Below are positions 45,207 through 54,510 of a stretch of DNA of 64,000 nucleotides, in pieces; within the stretch, counting starts at the first letter, position 1; the number at the start of each line of letters is the position of its first letter. Position numbers and translations under genes: made by a program. The DNA is taken from positions 62,001 to 126,000 of the forward strand of contig CAWHHZ010000004.1 in assembly GCA_963829355.1 (NCBI GenBank), written 5' to 3'. The DNA comes from CAWHHZ01 sp963829355 (GTDB lineage Bacteria > Acidobacteriota > Thermoanaerobaculia > Gp7-AA8 > JAHWKK01). Under the pieces are notes generated by a model. It was not told the DNA's origin. It saw nothing but the letters and a program-made list of their open reading frames with translations, and made no database searches.

Positions 45207-45773
45207 ATGCAGATCTTCCTTGCCCGACATTCAGAGACCGCCTGGAGCCTCACGGGTCAGCATACCGGCCTGAGCGACATTCCATTGACCGACAGGGGGC
45301 GACGCGAGGCGGAGCGGCTCGGCGAAATCCTCGCCGACCGGGAGTACGAGAGAGTGCTCACCAGCCCGCTGCAGCGTGCCGCGGAGTCGTGCCGGATCGC
45401 GGGCTTCGGAGAGATCGCCGAGGTGGACGAGGATCTTCGGGAGTGGGACTACGGGGAGTACGAGGGACTCACGACGGCGGCGATCAGGGAGAAGGAGCCG
45501 GGTTGGGTCCTGTGGTGTGACGGCGCACCGGGAGGCGAGTCGGCGGAACAGGTGCGGGAGAGGGCGGACCGTCTGGTGGCCGGGCTTCGCAAAGCGCGCG
45601 GGGAGATTCTGATCTTCGGCCACGGACACATGCTGCGCGCTCTCGCGGTCCGTTGGGTCGGGCTCCCGATCGAAGCTGGTCGACTCTTCCGTCTCGACAC
45701 CGCAACCATCAGCATCCTCGCCCGGAAGCGTGAGATCCGAGTCATCCAGCTCTGGAACCAGCAGGTGCGCTGA
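45207..45773 (+). CDS. Histidine phosphatase family protein
   Basis: 188 residues of the phosphoglycerate mutase-like superfamily. The N-terminal LARHSETAWS contains the catalytic RH (Arg7-His8); ADREYERVLTSPLQRAAES, the acidic EWDYGEYEG and a second histidine in LIFGHGHMLRAL complete the active site. The short length and sequence resemble alpha-ribazole/GpmB-like phosphatases, but substrate cannot be read. Start ATG 45207. Confidence 0.88.
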   Translation: MQIFLARHSETAWSLTGQHTGLSDIPLTDRGRREAERLGEILADREYERVLTSPLQRAAESCRIAGFGEIAEVDEDLREWDYGEYEGLTTAAIREKEPGWVLWCDGAPGGESAEQVRERADRLVAGLRKARGEILIFGHGHMLRALAVRWVGLPIEAGRLFRLDTATISILARKREIRVIQLWNQQVR

Positions 45774-45839
45774 GCTGGGTACTTGCCAGCGAAATGTCGT
45801 CCGGTGCGATCCTCGTGGCCTCCGACGGACCGCCGGCCG

Positions 45840-46217
45840 TCATTCGATCACGATCGGTTTCGATGTCCGCAGCTCTTCCGGTACCGGCTCGCCGAATGGA
45901 TCGCGCTGAGCGTTGAAGGAGCTGAGGACTCCATGCCAGGCCACCCGATAGGTTCCTGGCGGGGGAAGCTCACCGGCTCCGCCAGTCATTCCTCCCGATC
46001 CGGGCCGGATGAGGACGTCGTAGTGATGGGACTCGCCCGGCTGAATCACGATCGGATCTGACAGACACTGGTTGATCAGGCCGACCCATGCGTCGGTCCA
46101 GACACCGTCGCTCTCCGATTGCAGTCCATTCGGATGCCAGGCGATAGCTCGCGAAGCGGAGCCGCCAGGAAGTTCTCTTCTACGATCTCCGCTATCCGTA
46201 GTGCGCGGAGAACGCCA
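45840..46217 (-). pseudogene. Remnant of a gene for a beta-sandwich protein, start missing
   Basis: An open frame of ~125 codons with no suitable start. The C-terminal ~90 residues look genuine: AWHPNGLQSESDGVW, DPIVIQPGESHHYDVLIRPG, GTYRVAWHGVL, VPEELRTSKPIVIE, a pattern seen in BsuPI-like or Ig-like extracellular domains. A second frame just upstream (IHLPGFDGNSVELHGVLR) may be its displaced N-terminus, so either a frameshift or decay is possible. Confidence 0.45.
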
Positions 46218-46267
46218 TGAAGCTCGACCGAATTACCGTCGAACCCGGGAAGATGAATGGGCGGCCG

Positions 46268-47098
46268 TCAGCGCCTTTGTGCGAAGATCGTGACGTGCTG
46301 GGTCTCGTTGTCGGTGACGCTGACCATCGGCCAGTACTCGAGGTCTGGGGTCAGGGGCTCGATCGCGAGTCGCATGTCGAATGCCATGCAGGGTGTGTGG
46401 GCGGAGAACGGAAGACAGTGCTCGATCGGAAGCTCGGCGTACCAGGGGAACGTCGGATCGTCGCCGTCTCGCTGGTCGAGAGTCAGAGTGGTGGATGTGA
46501 GGGCACCGTTCTCACCGAACAGACCTTCGACGAACGGCGTCACCGTGACCTGCCCGGAACCGTTGCCGTTCCAGTCGTAGACCCTGAGCCGGATCCTGTA
46601 TTCGTAGCCGCGGAGCTGCCCCCAGGGGGTGTCCACGTACTCGAGGATTGGACGAATCGGGATGCGGAGGATGCGCGTCGTCCCGGTTTGCGGTTCACTC
46701 ACGATCGGAAGGGCCGTCATCTGGTCGGCCGTCTGCCCGGACGCGTCCGAGCTCCGCAAAAAGTACTGGAGTGCCAGCTCGTCAGCCTTCTCACGCTCGA
46801 CGTAGAGGAATCGGCCGGACGGAACCGGAGGACCGTAGTTGAGCGCGGTGAAGATCGGATTGAGCGCCGGCTGGATCGCGAAATCGGGCGTCGGATCACT
46901 CGGAGCGTTCTTCACCCCGAAAATCGTCGTGTCGACGAGCGTGTAGCCGGTGAGCACCGTGGAGAAGGTCGACCCGTTCGCGCCGGAGATCGACTGACTC
47001 GAGTACGCAGGAAGAAGCAGTTTCGTAAATCCGGAGAGGTCCTGGGCGTGAACGTTGACGGGAGCCGCGACGAGGATCGAGAGTAGGAGCATTCGCAC
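46268..47098 (-). CDS. Secreted hypothetical protein
   Basis: 276 residues. Signal peptide (RMLLLSILVAAPVNVHAQ), then a beta-rich domain containing LLPAYSSQSISGANGSTFSTVL, GRFLYVERE, YEYRIRLRVYDWNGNGSGQVTVTP and a last pair of cysteines (IEHCLPFSAHTPCMAF) that could form a disulfide. No family recognised; exported beta-sandwich is likely. It shares direction with the remnant downstream and with the ScyD-like gene upstream, but is separated from the latter by repeats. Confidence 0.65.
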   Translation of the reverse strand: MRMLLLSILVAAPVNVHAQDLSGFTKLLLPAYSSQSISGANGSTFSTVLTGYTLVDTTIFGVKNAPSDPTPDFAIQPALNPIFTALNYGPPVPSGRFLYVEREKADELALQYFLRSSDASGQTADQMTALPIVSEPQTGTTRILRIPIRPILEYVDTPWGQLRGYEYRIRLRVYDWNGNGSGQVTVTPFVEGLFGENGALTSTTLTLDQRDGDDPTFPWYAELPIEHCLPFSAHTPCMAFDMRLAIEPLTPDLEYWPMVSVTDNETQHVTIFAQRR

Positions 47099-47155
47099 GT
47101 CCGTGATACGGAGCGGGAGGGAGAAACGTTTGAGCGAGCCGCTGAGCGAGCCGCT

Positions 47156-47268
47156 GGGGGCCAGGTCTTTGGTTTTCGGTTTGATCTACCGATCGTAGAA
47201 TCTGAGGTGTCTGGGGCGAAAAACTTACGGGTAGTAGACCAGCAAGAGGCAAACAGGCTGTTGCCCCA
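47156..47268. repeat. Palindromic repeat, family D copy 2
   Basis: Left end GGGGGCCAGGTCTTTGG and body (ATCTACCGATCGTAGAATCTG, TTACGGGTAGTAGACCAGCA) match copy 1; the right end is diverged (GGCAAACAGGCTGTTGCCCC). Followed by a family C copy, as at 43341-43651. Confidence 0.75.
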
Positions 47269-47309
47269 ACCCGCTTGGGTCTGCGCTCGGCGGCCCGATT
47301 CCTCGACCC

Positions 47310-47492
47310 GTGCCCCGACTCGCGGGGGGCTGGAGCCGCGCCGCAAAGCCAGGCAAATGAAGAGAAGGGGGATGTTCTCGAAATCCCCGACCGCTGAAGT
47401 ACCTCCACGATTCTGGGTCCTGGCGGACATTTCACGCTTTGCGGGGGGCTGGAGCCCCGCCGCGAGTCGGCCCTGGAGAGCCGACCCCCCAC
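47310..47492. repeat. Family C repeat copy 5
   Basis: Left arm altered (GTGCCCCGACTCGCGGGGGGC), right arm intact to GGAGAGCCGACCCCCCAC. Same orientation as all other copies. The 47099-47616 gap contains only these repeats. Confidence 0.8.
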
Positions 47493-47616
47493 TGCGCGAT
47501 CGCCCAGCGGACTGGCGTTGGCGGCCCGGATCGACCGAATTCTGGTTCTGGAATTCGGCCAATCCGGACGCGCCCGCCCGGCTTCTCTCCGACGGACGGT
47601 GTCCGTGGAGCGGCGC

Positions 47617-49473
47617 CTAGTTCTCGGCCACGGCGGATGCGACGCTGAGGCGCATCCCGGTCCCTCCGTTGTCGGTCGTCGTTCCGTAGATGAGTGCGCT
47701 GCCTTCGGTCAGCATGAACGAGAGCAGATCGCCAGTCTGCAGATCACTCTCGAGAATCGAAGCGGCGGAGATCTGAACGAACGTGTTGGCTTCGACGCTC
47801 CGGACGACTGTTTCGACCAGTCCACCGCCTGCATCGTAGCGGCTGATTTCCATGGAAGCGGGCGTGCTGAACGTTCTGATTCCTATGTTCATCCGTGCGG
47901 CCGACGGATCGTCGGGAGTGATCAAAACACCCCGCTCACCAGACGACAGGATCTGAGACGAATCGGTCGTCGGAACATGAACCCAGGAAGTGCCGGTGGG
48001 CGTGGTCCCGGTGATGGTCGCGACCATCTCGGGGAGTTGCCCGACCGGAGCCTCGACATCCAGTGCACCTATGCCGTCAACACCCAGGGCCATACCGAGA
48101 TCTCCGATACGTTGCGACTCGAATGGTGCGAGGCTGTAGGCGATCGAGGCCTCGTCATGCCCATCGGAGAATCCTTGTGGTCGGAACACGAGATGTCCGG
48201 CGATCGGGAAGGAAAAGGGGTTCGCGATTTGAAGAGTCGTGGTGTACATGGAGCCGAACGCCCCGGCGGTCGTGCCGGCGACCGGAATGGATGCCGGTGC
48301 AGATAAGCGCGGGATCGATGCTGCCGCGTTCAGACGCATCACGAGTCCCGGACCGAGGAGTGTGATGAAGATCTCGCCCGTATGCTGGTCAACCGCGAGT
48401 CCGGTCGGAGTGATCAGTCCTTCCGCAAGAGTAACCGGATCAGCGGAGGGGGAGACGACACGAAGTCGTCCCGGTGCTCCTGCAATCTGATTCGTGCTGA
48501 ACTCGATCACGGCAATCGGTGAGTTCGGCGAAAATCCGAGTGGCCTGAGGTCGAGGGCGGAACTGAGCCCACCGACGAGAGTGGTGTTGGAGTTGCCGTC
48601 CAGCGAAACCCGGTGTATCTCGGCTTTGCCCGCGGGGAACGGAAATCCTGTCAGCGTGGTCACGAGCAGATCATTGCCTCGGATGCGCAGCGCGTTCGGG
48701 ACCGACTCGACGAACGGTCCACCGACACCCATGATCGGGTTCGGGAAATTGGCGAAGGTCGTGAGGGTCGAATATGCGCCGGTATGGGCGTCGACCCGTC
48801 GAATCAGGTTGAGACTCGCGTCGGCGACAAAAAGTGTCTGACCGACGATCTCGACGCCGAACGGGTTTGAGAGGCGTACGTGCTCCGGTGCGCCGGGTCG
48901 CGGTTCCGGCACGGCGTCAGGAAAATCGACGATCAGTCGGATTGCTACTTCTTCTCCGGACGGGCTGACCAGCACCGCAGTTTCCCCGCTGTCGACGATG
49001 GCGTGGTGAGAGAGCTCGAACTGGAACGGCCCCGCGATCGAATCGAGCGGGCGGTCTGTCCTCAGCTCGAGAAGGGCACTGAAGAGTGGCGACGATGGCG
49101 TCGGATTCAGAACCTCGGTACCCGGAACGGTTCCCGGAATGACCGAGTCGCCATTGCCAATCAACATGTAGATGACGCTCCCTTGCAGCGCTACGGCCGA
49201 CGGGCCCGACGGCGAGCTCGTTGGACCCTCGTGTATGCCGGACGGCAGTGATTCGATGAATGTGCGGCGAGCACCCGTCGCGCGATCCACAAGCGACAGC
49301 CGTCCAGTGTTGGGACCGTTTCCAGACTCGACCACCAGCAGGTTGCCGCCGTTGGTGAAGGTGACCTCCATGGGAGATCGGAATCCGGCTGAGAATGGAA
49401 CAGCCTGCGCGAATGCGCCGACTGAACCGATTGTGGCCATAAGCAGTACAACTACCCGTTTCCAGTTCATCAT
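47617..49473 (-). CDS. Secreted ScyD/ScyE-like beta-propeller protein
   Basis: 618 residues. Signal peptide (to AQA), then an NHL/ScyD-like propeller region with SPMEVTFTNGGNLLVVESG, GPSAVALQGSVIYMLIGNGD, LSNPFGVEIVGQTLFVADAS and TPTGLAVDQHTGEIFITLLG. The C-terminal ~220 residues form beta-sandwich units (TTLQIANPFSFPIAGHLVF …). ScyD-type proteins are exported calcium-binding propellers; the role here is unknown. Two ATG codons lie at the start after AAGGAG; the first is used. Confidence 0.75.
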   Translation of the reverse strand: MMNWKRVVVLLMATIGSVGAFAQAVPFSAGFRSPMEVTFTNGGNLLVVESGNGPNTGRLSLVDRATGARRTFIESLPSGIHEGPTSSPSGPSAVALQGSVIYMLIGNGDSVIPGTVPGTEVLNPTPSSPLFSALLELRTDRPLDSIAGPFQFELSHHAIVDSGETAVLVSPSGEEVAIRLIVDFPDAVPEPRPGAPEHVRLSNPFGVEIVGQTLFVADASLNLIRRVDAHTGAYSTLTTFANFPNPIMGVGGPFVESVPNALRIRGNDLLVTTLTGFPFPAGKAEIHRVSLDGNSNTTLVGGLSSALDLRPLGFSPNSPIAVIEFSTNQIAGAPGRLRVVSPSADPVTLAEGLITPTGLAVDQHTGEIFITLLGPGLVMRLNAAASIPRLSAPASIPVAGTTAGAFGSMYTTTLQIANPFSFPIAGHLVFRPQGFSDGHDEASIAYSLAPFESQRIGDLGMALGVDGIGALDVEAPVGQLPEMVATITGTTPTGTSWVHVPTTDSSQILSSGERGVLITPDDPSAARMNIGIRTFSTPASMEISRYDAGGGLVETVVRSVEANTFVQISAASILESDLQTGDLLSFMLTEGSALIYGTTTDNGGTGMRLSVASAVAEN

Positions 49474-49923
49474 TGTTTCTCCTTCGATTCGCTCGTTGCG
49501 AATCCTCTCTCTTCTGCAGACTCCTCCGGATCTACGGGTTTCGGTAATGACGATCGGGACTCCGCTGTCCGGATCGTCAGCCGCCTCACACGTTCGACCG
49601 TTACCTTTACCCGTCGCTTCCTCAGAGTCTTGTCCTAGCCCGCATTTCTCACCAGCCCTCTACTGCGGCGGCGGATAGCGGCGCGTCTGCTGCGTTGCGC
49701 TTGATTCAGCTCCTCGAGCCTTCGACTCGCTCCGCTCGCTCAGTCCAGGCTCCGTGTCGACTATGCCTGCGGGGCCGAACCTTCGCGCGCCTTGCATCCA
49801 CACCACTCTCCACCGCCTCGCGACGACTTCTGGTGAGAGATGCGGGCTCGACTCTCAAGGTAGGGTCTAGAGAGACGGAAAGTCCTTTGATGCGGTTAGA
49901 ATGGAATTAGATCTCCTTAGAAG
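49474..49923. other. Intergenic region between divergent genes
   Basis: 450 bp without a gene. It must contain the promoters of the ScyD-like and CadC-like genes. It includes a short family A-like piece (CTTCGACTCGCTCCGCTCGCTCAG, about 49720-49743) and a segment (CTGCGTTGCGCTTGATTCAG) that recurs with few changes at about 43294. No clear -35/-10 pair is visible. Confidence 0.45.
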
Positions 49924-51816
49924 ATGCACCCGAGTGCGCCTCGATACGAGTTTGGTCGCTACGAGCTGGACCCTTCGAGACGGCGCCTTCAGTTCGATGG
50001 CGCCGACGTACCACTCACGCCCAAAGCATTCGACGTTCTCCGCGTCCTGCTCGAGAGCGGAGGAGAGCCGCTGTCGAAAGAGGAGATTCTCCTGGCGGTA
50101 TGGCGCGACACGGTCGTGGATGAGAACAATCTCACGTTTCAAATCTCGATCCTGAGAAAGACTCTGCGGGAGCGGGGTGAAGGGACCGACTGTATTGCGA
50201 CGATTCCCGGACGTGGGTATCAGTTCGTCAGTCCTGTCGCGATCGTCGGAATGTCCAGCGAGATCATTCTCGAGGAAACGGAACGGACGACGGTCGAGAT
50301 CGAGGAGACGCGGCGATGGGCGGTACCAGTTGTCGCGACGGCAGCAATCATCGTGTTGCTCGTCGCGGGTGCCGTGATCTGGCGGTCGAAAGATCGGGAG
50401 CACCCGACGATGAGCTCATCCCGAGTGATTGCGGTCCTGCCGTTCACTCCGATCGTCAGCGATGAAAGAGACGAAGCTCTCGAGCTCGGCATGGCGGACG
50501 CGCTGATCAACCGGATCAGCAGCATCGACGGCGTGACCGTACGTCCGCTGATGGCGGTTCGCAGGTATGCTGGGGCCGAGCAGGATTCGATCGAAGCGGG
50601 TCGTCAGCTCGATGTCGACGCAGTCCTGGAAGGAAGGATTCATCGCTCCGGAGATCAGCTACGGGTTACGGCTCGTCTGCTCCGTGTGTCGGATGGGAAG
50701 CAATTGTGGGAAGCGAGCTTCGACGACCGGTTCAGCGGAATCTTCGTAGTTCAGGACTCGATCTCGCGGCGCATCGCCGGAGCGCTCGCACTGTCATTGA
50801 GCCCGGAAGCGGAGCGGCGCATGCGCTCCGGTGTCTCCGACAATATGGAGGCATATCGGGCCTACGCGATGGGGCGGTTCTATTTCACGCGGGTGCTGGC
50901 GGGTGATATGGCGCGAGCGATCGAGTCGTACCAGCAGGCCATCGAGCTCGATCCCCAATTTGCGGACGCGTGGGCGGGGCTCGCCGAGGCGTACGCCAGT
51001 CTCTCGATAAGTACGGACGTCAGCCCTGAGGATAGTTTCCCTCAGGCAAAAGCCGCAGCCGAAACGGCCTTGCGAATCGATCCCGATTCGAGCGGAGGCC
51101 ATACGGCACTCGCGACCGTTGCGCTGTGGTATGACTGGGACTGGGCGAAGTCGGAAAGCGAGTTTCTGCGCGCGCTCGAGCTCGATCGTGGGAATGCTCT
51201 CACGCGGCTCAGGTATGCGCATCTTCTATCCAATATCGGCCGGCACGAGGAGTCGCGGGCAAACGCTCTCGAGGCACAGAGACTCGACCCACTGTCGCCG
51301 CTCGTCAGTACCCTCTCCGGTCAATTTCTGCTTCAGGCGGGAGACGTGGGTTCCGGTACCAGACTTCTCCGCACGACTCTCGAGGATCATCCCGACTTCT
51401 GGCTCGCGCAACTGAATCTGGGGAAAGCGTACGAGCTGCAGGGCCGGTACGAAGAGGCGCTGGCGGCGTTCAGGAAGTCAGCCGAGCTCTCGGGATCGAA
51501 CGAAGAAGCGCTGATGATGATCGGCTATGTCCAGGGCGAGCTCGGCAGAACCGCGGAGGCTGAAGCAATCGTCAACCAGATGATTTCCGATTCGCGGACG
51601 CGTTACGTTCGTCCGACCAGGATGGCCCTCGTCTACGTCGGGATGGGTGATCACGACAAGGCATTCCTCTGGCTCGAGAAGGCTTGCCGCGACCGGGATC
51701 TGGGACTCGTTTTTCTGTACGCGAACTCGCGTTGGCGCAAGCTCGAGAACGACCCGCGATTCGACTCGATCCGCCAGTGCGTGAACCTTCCCTCCAATGA
51801 CTTTTGGGCGCCGTGA
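49924..51816 (+). CDS. CadC-type winged-helix transmembrane regulator with TPR repeats
   Basis: 630 residues. An OmpR/PhoB-type winged helix occupies 1-100 (FGRYELDPSRRRLQ, LTPKAFDVLRVLLE, IATIPGRGYQFV), then a membrane helix (~130-152), a FlgO/adenylate cyclase-associated-like segment (VIAVLPFTPIVSDER … LQVDAVLEGRI-like) and about eight TPR-like helices (AIESYQQAIELDPQFADAWAGLAEAY, NLGKAYELQGRYEEALAAF). Probably a membrane-bound one-component regulator; TPRs bind a partner. Confidence 0.88.
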   Translation: MHPSAPRYEFGRYELDPSRRRLQFDGADVPLTPKAFDVLRVLLESGGEPLSKEEILLAVWRDTVVDENNLTFQISILRKTLRERGEGTDCIATIPGRGYQFVSPVAIVGMSSEIILEETERTTVEIEETRRWAVPVVATAAIIVLLVAGAVIWRSKDREHPTMSSSRVIAVLPFTPIVSDERDEALELGMADALINRISSIDGVTVRPLMAVRRYAGAEQDSIEAGRQLDVDAVLEGRIHRSGDQLRVTARLLRVSDGKQLWEASFDDRFSGIFVVQDSISRRIAGALALSLSPEAERRMRSGVSDNMEAYRAYAMGRFYFTRVLAGDMARAIESYQQAIELDPQFADAWAGLAEAYASLSISTDVSPEDSFPQAKAAAETALRIDPDSSGGHTALATVALWYDWDWAKSESEFLRALELDRGNALTRLRYAHLLSNIGRHEESRANALEAQRLDPLSPLVSTLSGQFLLQAGDVGSGTRLLRTTLEDHPDFWLAQLNLGKAYELQGRYEEALAAFRKSAELSGSNEEALMMIGYVQGELGRTAEAEAIVNQMISDSRTRYVRPTRMALVYVGMGDHDKAFLWLEKACRDRDLGLVFLYANSRWRKLENDPRFDSIRQCVNLPSNDFWAP

Positions 51817-51899
51817 CGCGAGGGGTAGTCACACGAAAGAGACCGCTCAGCGCCACTGCACACGGGTGACGAACCTCTTGTAGAAACGTTCATACGATC

Positions 51900-52262
51900 A
51901 TGCCGGTTTCCGAGTCCTTTCTCGAGTATGCGCTCGAGCAGCTTCAGGCCGCTCCTTACCCGATCACGCACAAGCGGATGTTCGGGGGTGTGGGGATCTA
52001 CGCGGATGAGCGGTTCGTCGCGCTGATCGCCGACGATCGTCTCTACCTGAAGGTTGGCGAGTCGAATCGCGCTGACTTCGAGCGCGAGAACTGCGAGCCG
52101 TTCCGTCCCTATGGCGACGACCGTGCGATGTCGTATTTTGAGGTACCGGTGCGCGTGCTCGAGGATCGCGACGAGTTGGTGACGTGGATCGATCGTTCGT
52201 ACGAGGTTGCGGGAGAGAGCCGCGTGAAAAGGAAGCGGCGCCGCGGTCCGGCAACGCGCTGA
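51900..52262 (+). CDS. TfoX N-terminal domain protein
   Basis: 120 residues, almost entirely a TfoX/Sxy N-terminal domain: KRMFGGVGIYADERFVALIADDRLYLKV and MSYFEVPVRVLEDRDELVTWI. The basic tail (RVKRKRRRG) is an added feature. Family members include competence regulators, but most stand-alone N-domains are of unknown role. No strong ribosome site. Confidence 0.85.
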   Translation: MPVSESFLEYALEQLQAAPYPITHKRMFGGVGIYADERFVALIADDRLYLKVGESNRADFERENCEPFRPYGDDRAMSYFEVPVRVLEDRDELVTWIDRSYEVAGESRVKRKRRRGPATR

Positions 52263-52441
52263 AGATCTATCGGCAGTTCCGTGAACCGCTCGCGCATCTC
52301 CCCGGATTCGCGATCAAACAGGTCAAATGTGCATGTGTGTGGGCGGCATCAAGCGATAGTTCCATCCTACGATTGTCGATACGATCCCATCCCGTTCTGA
52401 GCCGCGTCACATACCAGTCTCGGTCGATCGAGAGCGGCCAC

Positions 52442-53008
52442 TCACCGATCGATCCAGAGTGCTCCGAGGTCGAGCTCGATGGCATCGAACGGCACGGCCC
52501 GCGCCCGGTCGCTCTGAGCGTAGGTCGCTTCGATCCGCCACGAACCGTCGATCAGAACGAAGACTTCGAGGGTCCGCGCGCCGGGGTCGATGATCCATGC
52601 GAATGCGACATCGCTGGCGGCGTAGGCCGGCATCTTGCGCGTGCGGTCGAGCCGCGCGGTACCGGGCGAGACGATCTCACACACCCAATCCGGGGCGAGC
52701 TCGAAGTAAGCGACGTCCGGAATCGACGGCATCTGCTCCCGTCGCCAGCCGGCGAGATCCGGCACCATCACGTCACCACCGAGATGAAGCTCAGGCTCGA
52801 AGAGAATCCACCACCCACCCGGGCCACCCCGCCCGCGGTCGAACGGGCCACCCAGGTCCACGCCGAGGACCGAGCTGACTCTCGCGTGCGGCGACGCAGG
52901 ACGAGGATTTACGAACAGCTCCCCGCCCACGATCTCTCCCATCACATGCTCTGGAAGCTTCAGGAGGTCATCGTACGACGGTGCCGCTTCCTTGATCTCG
53001 TCGGACAT
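52442..53008 (-). CDS. Uma2/DUF820 family putative nuclease
   Basis: 188 residues of the Uma2 PD-(D/E)xK-like family: YDDLLKLPEHVMGEIVGGELFVNP, VMVPDLAGWRRE and the VCEIVSPGTARLDRTRKMPAYAASDVAFAWIID core. The aspartate, glutamate and lysine positions (PDLAGW, CEIVSPGT, RKMPAYA) are plausible catalytic residues. Common in cyanobacteria and acidobacteria in many copies; function unproven. Start ATG 53006-53008. Confidence 0.88.
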   Translation of the reverse strand: MSDEIKEAAPSYDDLLKLPEHVMGEIVGGELFVNPRPASPHARVSSVLGVDLGGPFDRGRGGPGGWWILFEPELHLGGDVMVPDLAGWRREQMPSIPDVAYFELAPDWVCEIVSPGTARLDRTRKMPAYAASDVAFAWIIDPGARTLEVFVLIDGSWRIEATYAQSDRARAVPFDAIELDLGALWIDR

Positions 53009-53152
53009 GACGATCTCATCTTACCTCGGACACCCATATGGCATCGGAGGACGCTCTCGTGTCTTTCGCGCCAGACCTCGCCCGTCCCTCCCTTTCCGTA
53101 GCGATCACTTCATAGTGGGGGCTCGGGGCCGTAGTGGGGGCATAGGGGGCTC

Positions 53153-53336
53153 GGGGCCAGGTCTTTTGTTTTCGGTTTGATCTACCGATCGTAGAATCGT
53201 GAGATGGCGCACGAGGTGCCAAGCCTTGGGGGGCAGGTCTTGTTTTTCTGTCGAGTCTACAGGTGGTGGAGTGTTTCGAACTTCGCGATGGAAATCTACA
53301 GTGAGTGGACCGGGGACAAAAACCAAAGACCTGGCC
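53153..53336. repeat. Palindromic repeat, family D copy 3 (long form)
   Basis: Left end GGGGCCAGGTCTTTTG, body with TTTGATCTACCGATCGTAGAA, and right end CCAAAGACCTGGCC. The centre contains another GGGGGGCAGGTCTTG arm, making this form ~184 bp. It lies in a gap (53009-53467) with no gene, upstream of the diguanylate cyclase promoter. Confidence 0.75.
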
Positions 53337-53398
53337 GTGCGTGGGTCAGGTGAGTCGGCGAAGTTCCTCCAGACCTGCAACGCTGGATCGATCGTCAC

Positions 53399-53426
53399 TT
53401 CACAGGAACGGAGTTTTGGTTATACT
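53399..53426 (+). promoter_or_regulatory. Sigma70-like promoter of the diguanylate cyclase gene
   Basis: TTCACA (53399-53404), 16-bp spacer, TATACT (53421-53426), each one mismatch from consensus. The predicted transcription start is about 35 bases before the gene's ATG at 53468. Confidence 0.6.
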
Positions 53427-53467
53427 GCGTCTTTCCACCCACAATATTACCTGCTGAGGACGATCCC

Positions 53468-54244
53468 ATGAGCAGCATCAGTCCCGAGGCCCTCGAATTG
53501 GTCGAGTGTCTTTCGCGTATCACCGGCTCGGATTTCGAGCTGAACGTCGATTCCGATAGCAATCTTGCCGTCTCGTCACGATCTGCGCTTACGCCGGACG
53601 AAGCGAAATTTCGCCGAAAGATCGAGACGCTGCTCGCCCGCGACCTCGAGTCGAGCTCGACCATCGCCCATCTCAGCGAAGAGTTGCGAATCGCCAAGGA
53701 GAACAACGAGGCGCTGGTTCAAAGAAACAAAGCCCTTTCCGAGAAGATGACGCGCGATCTCCTGACTGGCCTGTACACCCGATGGTTCGTCGAGGACAAA
53801 ATCAACCAGGAGCTTCAGCGATCGAAACGGCACGAGTTCCCTCTGTCTGTGCTCATGGTGGACGTCGATCACTTCAAGCAGGTCAATGACGCACATGGAC
53901 ATCTCGTTGGGGACGAAGTTCTTCGCGAAATGGGGCGTCTGATCCTCGAGAGTCTTCGGGCGTACGACATCCCGGGTCGCTACGGCGGCGAGGAGTTCTG
54001 TCTGTTGCTTCCTTCGACCCCTCTGGAGCACACCATGATGGTTGCCGAGAGGCTTCGCGAACGAATCGAAGGGAATCTCCTCCAGACACTGGACGCAAGG
54101 GTTCACGTCACAGCCTCCATCGGAGTCGCTGGTGTGGAGGGAGGCTTCTCGGTCCATCAGGCAGGGGAGTTGATCGCGCTGGCGGACCAGGCGCTCTACC
54201 GCGCCAAACATGGCGGTAGAAACCGGGTAGAAGCTTTCCACTGA
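53468..54244 (+). CDS. Diguanylate cyclase (coiled coil + GGDEF)
   Basis: 258 residues. The first ~95 have no known domain and end in a coiled coil (AHLSEELRIAKENNEALVQRNKALSEK). The GGDEF domain has active-site GGEEF (173-177) and an RxxD inhibitory site five residues before it (RAYD, 164-167), so product inhibition is expected. It makes c-di-GMP. There is no membrane segment, so it is cytosolic and probably dimerises by the coiled coil. Ribosome site TGAGGA. Confidence 0.92.
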   Translation: MSSISPEALELVECLSRITGSDFELNVDSDSNLAVSSRSALTPDEAKFRRKIETLLARDLESSSTIAHLSEELRIAKENNEALVQRNKALSEKMTRDLLTGLYTRWFVEDKINQELQRSKRHEFPLSVLMVDVDHFKQVNDAHGHLVGDEVLREMGRLILESLRAYDIPGRYGGEEFCLLLPSTPLEHTMMVAERLRERIEGNLLQTLDARVHVTASIGVAGVEGGFSVHQAGELIALADQALYRAKHGGRNRVEAFH

Positions 54245-54372
54245 TCGTCGGACGCGGACCAGCAGCACGAAGTCGAATCGGGGCATGACGAAAAGAAGAG
54301 CGCCCGTGTACTGCCTCAGCCGGAACATGACAGATCGAAATCCGTTCAAAATACACGGAGAGGAGAACCGTC

Positions 54373-54510
54373 ATGTCGAAACCGAAACGAAGCCGTCGTA
54401 ACTTCACGAGCGAGCAGAAGGCCGAGGCGCTGCGGCGCCATCTGGTCGAGCGAGTGCCGATCTCGCAGATCTGCAACGAGATGAGCCTTCAGCCGAGCGT
54501 GTTCCATCAT
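54373..54510 (+). pseudogene. Truncated IS transposase (orfA-type, HTH) fragment
   Basis: 46 codons: RRNFTSEQKAEALRRHLVER, ISQICNEM and LQPSVFHH, the start of an HTH-type IS3/IS66-like orfA, with its own AGGAG ribosome site. It stops matching at 54510, where the sequence turns directly into the truncated SDR gene on the other strand. No inverted repeats or second open frame remain. Confidence 0.65.

Noticed and set aside
32400..47492. CRISPR array from the regularly seen repeats
   Set aside because: Copies are 180-195 bp, palindromic and kilobases apart, with genes between them; there is no short-repeat/spacer pattern and no cas gene.
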